From Candidatus Methanophagales archaeon (GTDB taxonomy: Archaea; Halobacteriota; Syntropharchaeia; Alkanophagales; Methanospirareceae), in the NCBI GenBank assembly GCA_014859735.1, contig JACUTR010000006.1, positions 1 to 34,205 of the forward strand: a DNA stretch of 34,205 nucleotides, given 5' to 3'. This document shows positions 22,623-31,057 of this stretch, in pieces (position 1 is the stretch's first letter; each line of letters opens with the position of its first letter). Made by a program: the position numbers and the translations under genes. Below the pieces are notes generated by a model. The model worked only from the letters and a program-made list of their open reading frames with translations, was not told the DNA's origin and did no database searches.

Positions 22623-23923
22623 CCGTAGTAACCGATGTTGTATGCCCTTTGTGTGGCTCGGTATGTGATGACATAGAGGTAGAAGTGGAGGAGAACAAGA
22701 TAACCAAGGTAATAAAAGGAGCATGTGCGGTCGGGAAGAGCAAGTTACAGGGGCATGAGCGAATAAAGAGCCCGATGATACGGGTGAATGGTGTATTAAA
22801 AGAATGTTCTTATGACGAAGCGATAAAGAAAGCCGCGGAACTCCTTGCAAAGGCGAGAAGGCCTCTTCTGTATGGCTGGAGCTCGACGGTCTGCGAGGCT
22901 GACAAGGTTGGGATAGCGCTCGCAGAGGAGATCGGTGGCGTTGTTGACAATACTGCTTCGGTATGTCACGGACCTTCAGTCTTAGCAATACAGGATGTTG
23001 GCATTCCGTGTTGCACGCTCGGGCAGATCAAGAACAGGGCGGACCTCGTTATTTATTGGGGTTCGAACCCGGCTAATGCACATATGAACCACATGAAGAG
23101 GTATTCATACATCTCTAAGGGATATTTCCTGCCCGGCGGGAAGAAGGACAAGAAACTTGCGGTTGTTGACGTCAGGGAGACGAGTACGTCGAAGATGGCT
23201 GAACTCTTCGCGCAGATAGAACCCGGTAAGGATTTCTTGCTTTTCTCCGCGGTAAGAGCTGTTTTGATGGGATACGAGGATATAGTTCCTGATGAGGTAG
23301 GAGGGATTCCGAAAGAGAAGATCGTAACGCTTGCGAATATGATCAAGGAATCAAGGTTCTTCATAACTTTCTTTGGCATGGGAGTTACGCAGTCGAGGTG
23401 CAGGCAGAACAACATTGTGAACGCCATACAGACAACGAGAGCCGGTCATCTGCATACTAAAGGGGCTATAATGCCAATGAGAGGTCATTATAACGTAAAT
23501 GGCTTCAATCAGGTATGCACGTGGGAAACGGGGTATCCTTTTGCAGTAGATTTCTCGAGGGGATTTGCGTGGTATAATCCGGGTGAAACGGCATCTACGG
23601 ACCTCTTAGGAAGGGGGGAGTGTGATGTCGCGTTGATCATTGCGTCAGACCCTGCGAGTCATTTCCCTGCCGATGCGGTGAAACACCTTGCAAGGATACC
23701 AGTCATTATAATAGACCCATATCATAATCCAACCACGGAATTTGCGGATATCGTCATTCCTTCTGCGATATGCGGGATAGAGGCTGAGGGGAGCGTTTAT
23801 CGGATGGATAACGTTCCTATACGGGTCCGGAAGGTAGTGAATACCGACTACATGAGCGATGAGGAGATTGTGGAGCGGATATTAGAGGAAGTGCGAGCGA
23901 TAAAGGAGAAGGAGGGAGAATAA
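22619..23923 (+). CDS. fwdB: Formylmethanofuran dehydrogenase subunit B (tungsten type)
   Basis: Catalytic subunit that reduces CO2 to formate at a bis-pterin tungsten or molybdenum centre, or runs in reverse in oxidative metabolism. The N-terminal 4Fe-4S site is Cys9-x2-Cys12-x3-Cys16-x19-Cys36 (VCPLCGSVCDD...GACAVGK). The metal ligand is Cys116 in NTASVCHGPS, not selenocysteine. Later marks are YWGSNPANAH, MRGHYNVNGFNQVCTWETG, and ASDPASHFPADAV. The GTG at 22610 gives three extra residues, but the ATG at 22619 overlaps the fwdD stop and follows GGAGGAGG. Length is 434 aa. Confidence 0.96.
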   Translation: MTVVTDVVCPLCGSVCDDIEVEVEENKITKVIKGACAVGKSKLQGHERIKSPMIRVNGVLKECSYDEAIKKAAELLAKARRPLLYGWSSTVCEADKVGIALAEEIGGVVDNTASVCHGPSVLAIQDVGIPCCTLGQIKNRADLVIYWGSNPANAHMNHMKRYSYISKGYFLPGGKKDKKLAVVDVRETSTSKMAELFAQIEPGKDFLLFSAVRAVLMGYEDIVPDEVGGIPKEKIVTLANMIKESRFFITFFGMGVTQSRCRQNNIVNAIQTTRAGHLHTKGAIMPMRGHYNVNGFNQVCTWETGYPFAVDFSRGFAWYNPGETASTDLLGRGECDVALIIASDPASHFPADAVKHLARIPVIIIDPYHNPTTEFADIVIPSAICGIEAEGSVYRMDNVPIRVRKVVNTDYMSDEEIVERILEEVRAIKEKEGE

Positions 23924-25618
23924 ATGGTTGAAGAATTGCGGATAAAGAATGGAGTGGTTTACGATCCTATAAATGGTGTGAACGGCGAAAGGAGGGAGAT
24001 TTGTATCAGAGATGGAAAGATAGTCGAAGATGTTATGAATCCAAAGGTGATAGACGCAGAAGGGAAAGTAGTAATGCCCGGTGGAGTTGACGTTCATGCA
24101 CACATAGCAGGAGGCAAAGTAAATTCAGGGAGAATTTTCAGGCCTGAAGACGAAAGAAGGGGCAGAGAACCGAAGACGAAAGTTTGCAGATCTCAATCAG
24201 GGTATTCTGTGCCTAACACCTTCACCACCGGTTATCGGTATGCAAAGATGGGCTATACCTTTGTGATGGAGCCAGCGATGCCACCTCTGTTAGCGAGGCA
24301 TACGCATGAGGAGTTTATTGATATACCAATACTGGACAAAGCAGCACTTCCCCTTATTGATAATAATTGGATGACTTTTGATTATGTGAAGAGCGGTGAT
24401 AGTGAGAAATTAGCTGCTTACATCGCATGGATGATAAAGGCAACGAAGGGGTATGGCGTGAAGTTAGTAAATCCTGGGGGAACCGATGCATGGGGCTGGG
24501 CAAAGAACCAGGGCCTAAACGATGAATCGGAAGACTGGGGTATTACACCAGCAGAGATAATAAGGGCTTTAGCTGAAGCGAACGAGAAATTTGAGATGCC
24601 ACATGCTATCCATCTCCACCAGAACAATCTGGGACACCCGGGCAACTTCGAGATGACGCTCGAGACTTATGACGTCACGGAGGGAGTGAAGGCGAGCAAA
24701 GACCGCTCTGTCACGCATCTAACGCATCAGCAGTTTTTCTCTTACGGAGGCACGAGTTGGAAGGACTTCGAGTCGCAGGCAAAGGCTATTGCGGAGTATG
24801 TGAACAAAAATGAGCATGTCAGTATTGACACGGGTACCGTAATACTTGGTGATACCACCACAATGACCGCAGACGGCCCAATGGAATATAGCCTCTATCA
24901 GATAACGGGCAGAAAATGGACAAATTGCGATGTAGAGCTTGAAACCGGTGCAGGAATAACTCCGTTCTTATATTCAGGTAAAGTGGGCGTGCATAGCATC
25001 CAATGGACGATCGGCTTAGAACTTATGCTCCTTGTAAAAGACCCGTGGAAGGTTGCCCTCACGACTGACCATCCGAATGCTGGTCCTTTCATCGGGTATC
25101 CGATAGTCATTTCCACATTGATGAGCAAAAAAAGGAGGGATGAGGTATTGTCAGAAATTCATTCAGCAGTATACGATAAGTCAGAGCTTCCATCGATAGA
25201 TAGGGAATATGATTTAAATGAGATAGCGATAATAACAAGAGCAGGCACGGCGAAGATATTAGGGTTGCAGGAGCACGGAAAAGGTCATCTTGGCGTAGGT
25301 GCCGATGGAGATGTTGCCATCTATGATATTTCACCCGAGGAGAGAGATGCGGGGAAAATACAGAGAGCATTTATGAATACGAAATACACGATAAAAGGTG
25401 GTCAGATCGTGGTGAAGGATGGAGAAGTAGTAGCGGCGCCCGAAGGGAGGACTTTCCTGGTTGAACCGATATTCGAGGATGAAGAGATATACAAGGAGAT
25501 GCTCTCAGACCTGGAGACTAAATTTAGGGATTATTATTCGGTGACGATGAGGAATTATCCGGTTCAGGATGCGTATACTCCGCATCCGTATGTGATAAAA
25601 GCGCCGATGGCGAAGTGA
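23924..25618 (+). CDS. fwdA: Formylmethanofuran dehydrogenase subunit A
   Basis: Amidohydrolase-like subunit that condenses formate, delivered from FwdB through an internal tunnel, with methanofuran at a binuclear zinc site. Metal ligands visible are His58 and His60 in GGVDVHAHIAGG, the probable carbamylated Lys in YGVKLVNPGGTDAW, His in AIHLHQNNLGHPGN, and the later Asp in LTTDHPNAGPFIGYP. FwdA-specific segments include FTTGYRYAKMGYTFVMEPAM. Length (564 aa) is typical. Its ATG directly abuts the fwdB stop (TAAATG), with GGAGGG upstream. Confidence 0.97.
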   Translation: MVEELRIKNGVVYDPINGVNGERREICIRDGKIVEDVMNPKVIDAEGKVVMPGGVDVHAHIAGGKVNSGRIFRPEDERRGREPKTKVCRSQSGYSVPNTFTTGYRYAKMGYTFVMEPAMPPLLARHTHEEFIDIPILDKAALPLIDNNWMTFDYVKSGDSEKLAAYIAWMIKATKGYGVKLVNPGGTDAWGWAKNQGLNDESEDWGITPAEIIRALAEANEKFEMPHAIHLHQNNLGHPGNFEMTLETYDVTEGVKASKDRSVTHLTHQQFFSYGGTSWKDFESQAKAIAEYVNKNEHVSIDTGTVILGDTTTMTADGPMEYSLYQITGRKWTNCDVELETGAGITPFLYSGKVGVHSIQWTIGLELMLLVKDPWKVALTTDHPNAGPFIGYPIVISTLMSKKRRDEVLSEIHSAVYDKSELPSIDREYDLNEIAIITRAGTAKILGLQEHGKGHLGVGADGDVAIYDISPEERDAGKIQRAFMNTKYTIKGGQIVVKDGEVVAAPEGRTFLVEPIFEDEEIYKEMLSDLETKFRDYYSVTMRNYPVQDAYTPHPYVIKAPMAK

Positions 25619-25632
25619 ATGAGGTGATGAAA

Positions 25633-26421
25633 ATGCAGATGATAAAGTTGATGGTGAAGGATGACGTGATGAGTGGCGTGGCAAAGATACCGATTGAAGT
25701 TGATTCGCTGACACCGGATAACCTCTTTGGTAAGAATGAAGCGGAAATAAAGGCGGTGAAGGTCTGGTGGGGTAACCGGCAGGAGAATACGGGCGACCTC
25801 TTTGAGGTGAGCGTAGACGGAGCCGCTGGGAGCGCGGATGAAGTGAAAATCGTGTTTGAGGGCGATTTGACACGCGTGAAACACATCGGCGATGGCATGA
25901 AAGCAGGTGAGATAGAGGCTCATGGGGACGTGGACATGCACTGTGGCGCGGTGATGGAAGGAGGACGAGTAACCGTAAAAGGGAATGCGGATTGCTGGGC
26001 AGGCAGGGAGATGCGAGGCGGAGAGCTGGTTATAGAGGGCGATGCGGCAGATAACCTCTGTGCAATGTATCGAGGCGAGATGACCGGTATGACAGGTGGT
26101 AAAGTGACTGTGGGAGGCAATGCCGGTGAGTGCGTCGGGCAATACATGGCAGGTGGCGAGATCGTGATAAAAGGGAATGCGGACGTTCTTGCGGGCTATG
26201 CTATGAGAGGCGGTCGCATCGTAATAGAAGGAGATGCTGCGATACCCGGTGCGGATATGATCAAGGGCGAGATCATCGTGAAGGGCGATGTGGAGATGCT
26301 GCCTTCATTCAAATATATCGGTGTGGAGACGATCGAAGCAGAGACATACGATAAATACATCGGCGATTACGCAATGGGCGAGAAGAAAGCAAAAGGGACG
26401 CTTTACGTAAGAAAGAAATAA
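25633..26421 (+). CDS. fwdC: Formylmethanofuran dehydrogenase subunit C
   Basis: Beta-helix scaffold subunit. It consists of repeated GG-x-V/I-x-V/I-x-G-x-A/D units, for example GGRVTVKGNAD, GGELVIEGDAA, GGEIVIKGNAD and GGRIVIEGDAA, as in the glutamate-synthase GXGXG-type right-handed helix, with FIGV/YIGVET near the end. Length is 262-268 aa depending on start. The frame opens at GTG 25615, inside the fwdA stop; GAGGTGA (25621-25627) best serves the ATG at 25633, while ATG 25627 is an alternative. It is the last gene of the operon, followed by a T-tract terminator. Subunits E, F and G are not here. Confidence 0.95.
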   Translation: MQMIKLMVKDDVMSGVAKIPIEVDSLTPDNLFGKNEAEIKAVKVWWGNRQENTGDLFEVSVDGAAGSADEVKIVFEGDLTRVKHIGDGMKAGEIEAHGDVDMHCGAVMEGGRVTVKGNADCWAGREMRGGELVIEGDAADNLCAMYRGEMTGMTGGKVTVGGNAGECVGQYMAGGEIVIKGNADVLAGYAMRGGRIVIEGDAAIPGADMIKGEIIVKGDVEMLPSFKYIGVETIEAETYDKYIGDYAMGEKKAKGTLYVRKK

Positions 26422-26458
26422 TTTTTTTATTTATTTTTTTATTTATTTTTTTATTTTA
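26422..26458 (+). terminator. Triple T-tract terminator of the fwd operon
   Basis: Immediately after the fwdC stop come three 12-bp units of seven T followed by ATTTA or ATTTTA. Archaeal RNA polymerase stops in T tracts without a hairpin, so this is a strong intrinsic terminator candidate. Confidence 0.75.
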
Positions 26459-26504
26459 CCGCACCGTAACCTCAAAATGGACGAATTCAGCATAAGCGCC
26501 ATTG

Positions 26505-27089
26505 TTAATCCACAAACCGTTCTGACGTTTTACGGTAGAGGTACCAGGAGAGAAAATACGCTATTGCTACAGCGCCCACTCCGCCGACGAACCAGACGGG
26601 ACCAAACAATGCAGAGAAGTTATTTGAGAAATGAAGAATCACCGCAATCAGATAGAACTGCACTGGCCGGTGTGTTGCAATACCATAGGCGGTGATCGAG
26701 GTGCTTGCTGCATGGAAGAAAAGCCCCGGCAATCTGATCGGTATCGGCGCTCCTAATGCAAGTATGTATACAACAAATTCAGAGAGGCCAAATCCTAATC
26801 CAACGAGAAAGCCGAGCGTAAAAATCGACCGCTCTGTTTCACCATGACGATAGAAGAGCGGATATGCTTTTGCAAATTCCTCGATGAGCGGCGTGAAGAT
26901 GGCAGTTGTACATATGGTGGCATAAAATATCGATATCGCGGATACTTCACATAGGTAGTTCGTGAAGGATCCAATATAAAGTGTAAGAGGAACGCTTATT
27001 ATTATCCCGGAGAGTAAAAAGAACAGTTTCTCTCTTAAGTCAGGCTTATGAAGCGTTATTACCCGGTGCTCATCGGGCGCTGTCGCCAT
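26505..27089 (-). CDS. PrsW-like intramembrane glutamic protease
   Basis: A 194-aa membrane protein with about seven hydrophobic segments. The PrsW family motifs are present: TPLIEEFAKAYPL (Glu-Glu pair plus Lys), GLGFGLSEFVVY, and the His-bearing LFFHAASTSITAYGI and HFSNNF. Bacterial PrsW cuts anti-sigma factors; archaeal members are unassigned. Length is typical of the compact form. The start is ATG 27089. It is convergent with the fwd operon and divergent from the helicase gene, so it is a single-gene unit. Confidence 0.82.
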   Translation of the reverse strand: MATAPDEHRVITLHKPDLREKLFFLLSGIIISVPLTLYIGSFTNYLCEVSAISIFYATICTTAIFTPLIEEFAKAYPLFYRHGETERSIFTLGFLVGLGFGLSEFVVYILALGAPIPIRLPGLFFHAASTSITAYGIATHRPVQFYLIAVILHFSNNFSALFGPVWFVGGVGAVAIAYFLSWYLYRKTSERFVD

Positions 27090-27304
27090 GGGTAGATATA
27101 CTCGTTTATGCTATAAAAGTATGTCGGTAGAGCGCGCGTAATTTTATCCCCGTCGGAGTCTGAGTGCGTATAATTGTCGGGATATCCGTTATAGTGCGCA
27201 TATAACTAACTCCAAATATCAGCACGTTCCTTCCTATTTCATCTCTCCAAAAGATATTTGTTTGGTTCTTATTTAATGTAAGTAAGGTATAACGGCATCA
27301 AAAA

Positions 27305-29293
27305 ATGGACGAGAACGAATACATAAAGCATTTTGCCGAACTTGTGGAGTTGGAACGAGAGGAAGAGATGCGGCTGCATGAAGAGGAGATGAGAAGATTG
27401 AGCGGACGGGAGCGTGAAGAGAAGGGTCGAGCGTTCTTGAAGCTGAAGGGGAAATCCCAGGGCTTGGGATTGGGAGGAAAGCACTTAGTGCGATTTAGAA
27501 AACAAAACACGGGTTACACCTTACCGGAGAGTGAAATAGAAGTTGGCGACCTGGTTTTGGTGAGTCGAGCGGGCACAGCGCCGTGGGATGAGGACAACCC
27601 GATGGGAACGGTTGCGGAGAGGGCTTTGTATTCGCTTACCGTTGCGTTTGATGATGCGCCACCAGGCTTTGTGTATCGTAAAGACCTTAGAATTGACCTT
27701 TTTGTCAATGACATCACGTTTCAACGGATGATTGGGGCTTTAAAGAGATTTAAACGACTTCCAAGGCTGCGAAGGGATAAATTGCTGGGTACTACGCCTC
27801 CTGATTTCACCGGGATAAAAAGGATAGAATTTTTTAACCCGGAATTGAACAAAAGCCAGCGAGAAGCGGTTTTGAGATGTTTAGCCGCACGAGATTTCTT
27901 CCTCATTCACGGACCGCCAGGAACAGGGAAGACGATAACCTGCGTAGAAGTTATAATGCAACTCTTCACGCGTGGCTATAGGGTTTTAGCTACCGCGGAC
28001 TCGAATGTCGCGGTGGATAACCTGGTAGAGCGATTGGATAAGCTTGGTGTGGACGTCGTGCGAATAGGGCATCCTGCACGTGTGATTCCTTCTTTACGTA
28101 AAAGGAGCTTAGATTATCTGGTTCAGAGTGATCCGGACTATATAAAGGCGCAAGAGCTCAGAAGGAGGGCGTATGAGCTCAAAGAGCGCATGAAAGGGGT
28201 TACCATGCCGGAAATGCGCTGGAGAAGGGGGTTAAGTGATGAAGCGATAATGCAGCTTGCAGGAGAAGGAAGAACAGTACGGGGCATACCGGCGGAAAGA
28301 CTGAGGAGCATGAGGAGATGGCTTACGGTGAAGCAGCGAATCGATAACTTATTCAACACGGCGCGAGGACTGGAAGAGAGTGCGATACAAGGGATTATCA
28401 GTGATGCCGAGGTGATTTGTGCGACGAACAGCACTGCAGGTTCCGAGCTACTCAAAGGCGAGAAGTTCGATTTTGCTATCATTGATGAAGCAACGCAATC
28501 GACCGAGCCTTCTTCTTTGATACCGGTGCTCAAGGCTAAGAGGTTCATCATGGCGGGCGATCACAAGCAGCTCCCACCGACTATTTTGAATGAGGAAGCA
28601 GCGAGCGGTAGTTTGAGCAAGAGTTTATTCGAGCGGCTCCTGGAGTTGTATGGTGACCGGATAAGGGTGATGCTCGAGGTCCAGTACAGAATGAACGATC
28701 TGATAGCGGCATTTCCGAGTGAGGAGTTTTATGAGGGCAAACTGAGGGCTTATGAAGCGGTGAAGAGACGAAATCTTACGGATGTTCTCCCGAAATCGAA
28801 AGAGGGCGAGATTGAGAATGAGGATCTCGAACCACTTTTGTTTATTGACACAGGTGGCAGTGATGAGTTCAGGGAACGGGTGAGAAGAGGTTCCACATCG
28901 AGAGAGAATATAGGAGAAGCGAGATTGGTGAAGGATATTGCGGAACGCTTGTTACGCCTCGGTATAAGACCAGAGGAGATAGCAGTCATATCCCCGTATG
29001 ACGACCAGGTTTCGCTCATTAAATCGATGCTCAAAGTAGAGGGATTGGAGATAAAGACGGTGGATGGATTTCAAGGCAGGGAGAAAGAGGTTGTTATCGT
29101 ATCGTTTGTGAGGAGTAACAGATCAGGTGATATAGGATTCCTCAGGGATTTGAGAAGGCTCAATGTCTCGATAACGAGAGCGAAGAGGAAGTTGGTTTTA
29201 ATCGGTGATTCCAGTACGCTTAAAAGTGAGGGATGTTATAAGCGGCTCATTGAGTCGGCGAGGGAACGAGGCGCGTATAAGAGCGTGGTTTAG
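27305..29293 (+). CDS. SF1B UPF1/IGHMBP2-type DNA/RNA helicase
   Basis: A 662-aa superfamily 1 helicase of the IGHMBP2/Upf1-like (DNA2/NAM7) group, predicted to unwind 5' to 3'. The N-terminal 140 residues form the beta-barrel region (EVGDLVLVSRAG). Motifs in order are Q-type LNKSQREAV, I GPPGTGKT (203-210), Ia-type ATADSNVAVDNL, II IIDEATQST, III AGDHKQLPPT, IV-type QYRMND, V TVDGFQGREKEVV, and VI RLNVSITRAKRKLVLIGD. The extreme N-terminus is highly charged and helical. It is widespread in archaea, where it probably acts in nucleic-acid repair or RNA turnover. No close operon partner. Confidence 0.94.
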   Translation: MDENEYIKHFAELVELEREEEMRLHEEEMRRLSGREREEKGRAFLKLKGKSQGLGLGGKHLVRFRKQNTGYTLPESEIEVGDLVLVSRAGTAPWDEDNPMGTVAERALYSLTVAFDDAPPGFVYRKDLRIDLFVNDITFQRMIGALKRFKRLPRLRRDKLLGTTPPDFTGIKRIEFFNPELNKSQREAVLRCLAARDFFLIHGPPGTGKTITCVEVIMQLFTRGYRVLATADSNVAVDNLVERLDKLGVDVVRIGHPARVIPSLRKRSLDYLVQSDPDYIKAQELRRRAYELKERMKGVTMPEMRWRRGLSDEAIMQLAGEGRTVRGIPAERLRSMRRWLTVKQRIDNLFNTARGLEESAIQGIISDAEVICATNSTAGSELLKGEKFDFAIIDEATQSTEPSSLIPVLKAKRFIMAGDHKQLPPTILNEEAASGSLSKSLFERLLELYGDRIRVMLEVQYRMNDLIAAFPSEEFYEGKLRAYEAVKRRNLTDVLPKSKEGEIENEDLEPLLFIDTGGSDEFRERVRRGSTSRENIGEARLVKDIAERLLRLGIRPEEIAVISPYDDQVSLIKSMLKVEGLEIKTVDGFQGREKEVVIVSFVRSNRSGDIGFLRDLRRLNVSITRAKRKLVLIGDSSTLKSEGCYKRLIESARERGAYKSVV

Positions 29294-29360
29294 TCTTCTA
29301 TCTCCACAATTTTATTTCAATTCTTTTCATTCACGCGAATCGTATTTTAACAGGTACATC

Positions 29361-29423
29361 ATATAATACTTTTGAGAGCAATATAACACTTTTAAGAGCA
29401 TAAGACAAGACAAGACAAGACAA
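29361..29423. repeat. Tandem repeats upstream of the acylphosphatase gene
   Basis: Two 20-bp units (29361-29380 and 29381-29400) differ at only two positions, each ending CTTTT(G/A)AGAGCA and starting ATATAA. Four GACAA units follow (29404-29423), ending 16 bp before the acylphosphatase ATG. They may include the promoter. Confidence 0.65.
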
Positions 29424-29438
29424 GCGACCAAGCGCAAA

Positions 29439-29723
29439 ATGGGATCAAAAGTAAGAGCATGTGTGGTTGTCACGGGACGGGTGCAGGGCGTTTACTTTCG
29501 GTATGCAACGAGAGAAGAAGCGGATATGCGGGGCGTGAAGGGATGGGTGCGAAACCGGAGAGAAGGAGGGGTGGAAGCGGTATTTGAAGGTGAGAAGGAG
29601 AAAGTGGAGGAGGTAATAGAATTTTGCCATTATGGTCCACCTGCCGCGAAGGTTTCAGCGGTTGAGGTTACCTGGGAGGAGTATACGGGGGAGTTCAAAG
29701 ATTTTTCCATTCGCTATCGCTGA
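29439..29723 (+). CDS. acyP: Acylphosphatase
   Basis: Small ferredoxin-like enzyme hydrolysing acyl phosphates. The active-site signature VTGRVQGVYFRYATREEA contains the phosphate-binding loop and catalytic Arg, and GWVRNRREGGVEAVFEG carries the catalytic Asn. Length of 94 aa is exactly typical. No clear ribosome site precedes the ATG, so it may be leaderless or read from the repeat-rich leader. It is convergent with rubredoxin. The physiological substrate is not known for this family. Confidence 0.95.
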   Translation: MGSKVRACVVVTGRVQGVYFRYATREEADMRGVKGWVRNRREGGVEAVFEGEKEKVEEVIEFCHYGPPAAKVSAVEVTWEEYTGEFKDFSIRYR

Positions 29724-29765
29724 AACGAGCGTGATTTTAGCGTAGCTCTCGTTCGATTTGCTCCT

Positions 29766-29930
29766 TCATTCTTTAACTTCCTCGAATTGCTCCTTGCTTG
29801 CACCGCATACAGGGCATACCCAATCGTCAGGCAGTTCTTGAAAAGGCGTTCCCGGCTCTATCCCGCCGTCAGGATCACCTTCTTCGGGATCATAGATGTA
29901 GCCACAAACTATGCATTCGTATCTCTTCAT
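29766..29930 (-). CDS. Rubredoxin
   Basis: A 54-aa electron carrier with one iron bound by four cysteines: Cys6 and Cys9 in [11 protein letters not shown], and Cys39 and Cys42 in [10 protein letters not shown]. The central [12 protein letters not shown] is the family linker. It is too short for many gene callers but unmistakable. GTGAGG upstream of the ATG and a TATA-like element (29963-29970) support expression. In anaerobic archaea rubredoxin usually feeds oxygen or peroxide reductases; none is adjacent here. Confidence 0.96.
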   Translation of the reverse strand: MKRYECIVCGYIYDPEEGDPDGGIEPGTPFQELPDDWVCPVCGASKEQFEEVKE

Positions 29931-29962
29931 CTTTGCCTCACTGGATTTTCATTCTTTTGTGG

Positions 29963-29970
29963 TTATATAG
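29963..29970 (-). promoter_or_regulatory. Putative TATA box of rubredoxin
   Basis: CTATATAA on the minus strand, 33-40 bp upstream of the ATG, implying a short leader that includes the ribosome site. Confidence 0.45.
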
Positions 29971-30011
29971 TTTGTTTTGCTTTACAGCTTACCCCACCCA
30001 TAATCGGCAAT

Positions 30012-30671
30012 CTAAATCATCCCCCGCTCCTTCATACTCGTATACCCTTTTGTGGATACGATTACATGGTCGTGCACACGAATTCCCAGAATCTCTCCAG
30101 CTTGCTTCAATCGTCGTGTTATCTCAATATCATCTTTACTGGGTTCTAAATTCCCCGAAGGATGATTATGAACCAGAATAACCGATGCGGCACGGTCTGC
30201 AATCGCGTCTGAAAATATCTCCCGTGGATGCACCTGGTTCACATTCAACAGTCCAACGGTAACCACCCTATTGCCAATCACCTCATTTGCGCCATTTAAC
30301 GTGATGCAGACAAAATGCTCCTGTTTCTTATCCACAATATCGCGTACAAACGGCAGCACGTCAGCGGGAAACGAAATTTTAACGTCTTTTTTACCGAAAT
30401 ACCGGCGTGCAAGCTCGAAACTGGCTAACAGTTGACATGCTTTTGCGGCTCCAATGCCCTCAATTTGCAGTAACTCCTCGAAGCCAATCTTGTCAAGATT
30501 CTCTTTGAATCGCTCCTCAATCTCCGAAGCGACCTGAAGTACGTCTTTGCCTTTGAAGCCCTTGCCAATGAGCACGGCGAGTAATTCGATATCAGAGAGC
30601 GATGAAGCACCACGTTGTATCAATTTCTCACGCGGTTTGTCTATGTCGGGGATTTCGGCGATTTTCTTCAT
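30012..30671 (-). CDS. radC: RadC/JAB-domain protein
   Basis: A 219-aa RadC family protein. An N-terminal helix-hairpin-helix part (LLQIEGIGAAKACQLLASFE, about residues 66-86) precedes a JAB/MPN domain whose metal site reads VHNHPSGNLEPSKDD (HxHx10D), with the Glu probably in NGANEVIGN. The domain has isopeptidase-like architecture. Despite its name a repair role is doubtful in bacteria, and many copies travel with mobile or defence loci. Here its ATG overlaps the HEPN-like gene's stop (ATGA, 30668-30671), so it is translationally coupled to an accessory operon. It is mainly a bacterial family, hence probably transferred. Confidence 0.9.
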   Translation of the reverse strand: MKKIAEIPDIDKPREKLIQRGASSLSDIELLAVLIGKGFKGKDVLQVASEIEERFKENLDKIGFEELLQIEGIGAAKACQLLASFELARRYFGKKDVKISFPADVLPFVRDIVDKKQEHFVCITLNGANEVIGNRVVTVGLLNVNQVHPREIFSDAIADRAASVILVHNHPSGNLEPSKDDIEITRRLKQAGEILGIRVHDHVIVSTKGYTSMKERGMI

Positions 30672-31057
30672 GCTCTCTCATTAGTGGATCCTTGTGCCCA
30701 CGAGATAACACTGAAGGATCTCTTCAAAGAGTCTTCGACTGCTGCTGATAGATTGCTCATAAAATCGTCGTAATCCGCTTGGCTTCTGCGATTTCTCAGC
30801 CGATTTAAATCAACTCCCGCCTGTTTTTCTTCTTCAAAGCTGCTGTCCTGGAGAAAATCACGGATATATCGATGACCCTCAGGCCCGCTAGGAATGCCAT
30901 GTCCTTTGTCAATTAAACATTTTCGTGCTACACAGTAGGCGGCAAAGTATGCTCGGCTAATAGAAGACCGCAACCGAGCCTCCTCATTCGCCGAACTTCC
31001 CTCCTTACCAGCAAGTTCCCGCGCCAGCTTCAAATACTCTGACCAGTCAAAAGTCAT
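30668..31057 (-). CDS. HEPN-domain-like protein
   Basis: A 129-aa all-helical protein. SSISRAYFAAYCVARKCLID matches the SxxSRAYYAAxxxA helix of a common HEPN subgroup, and RNRRSQADYDDF toward the end corresponds to the RNxRxxADY helix of the same group. HEPN proteins include RNase toxins with an Rx4-6H motif; here the last helix lacks a clear Rx4-6H histidine, so nuclease activity is uncertain. It overlaps both neighbours by 4 bp (31054-31057 and 30668-30671). Small HEPN proteins often pair with an antitoxin, here possibly one of the two upstream unknown proteins. Confidence 0.72.
   Translation of the reverse strand: MTFDWSEYLKLARELAGKEGSSANEEARLRSSISRAYFAAYCVARKCLIDKGHGIPSGPEGHRYIRDFLQDSSFEEEKQAGVDLNRLRNRRSQADYDDFMSNLSAAVEDSLKRSFSVISWAQGSTNERA

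Noticed and set aside
23058-23078. GGTTCGAACCC, a T-arm-like sequence
   Set aside because: It is inside fwdB coding for part of YWGSNPANAH, and no tRNA acceptor or anticodon arm surrounds it.
25564-26142. Minus-strand frame of 192 codons opposite fwdC, and overlapping shorter ones
   Set aside because: Shadows caused by the regular glycine-rich repeat of fwdC; His/Ser/Pro-rich text with no family features.
29404-29423. GACAA repeats considered as a phase-variable coding tract
   Set aside because: They lie outside the coding region, 16 bp before the start codon, and no frame runs through them into acylphosphatase.
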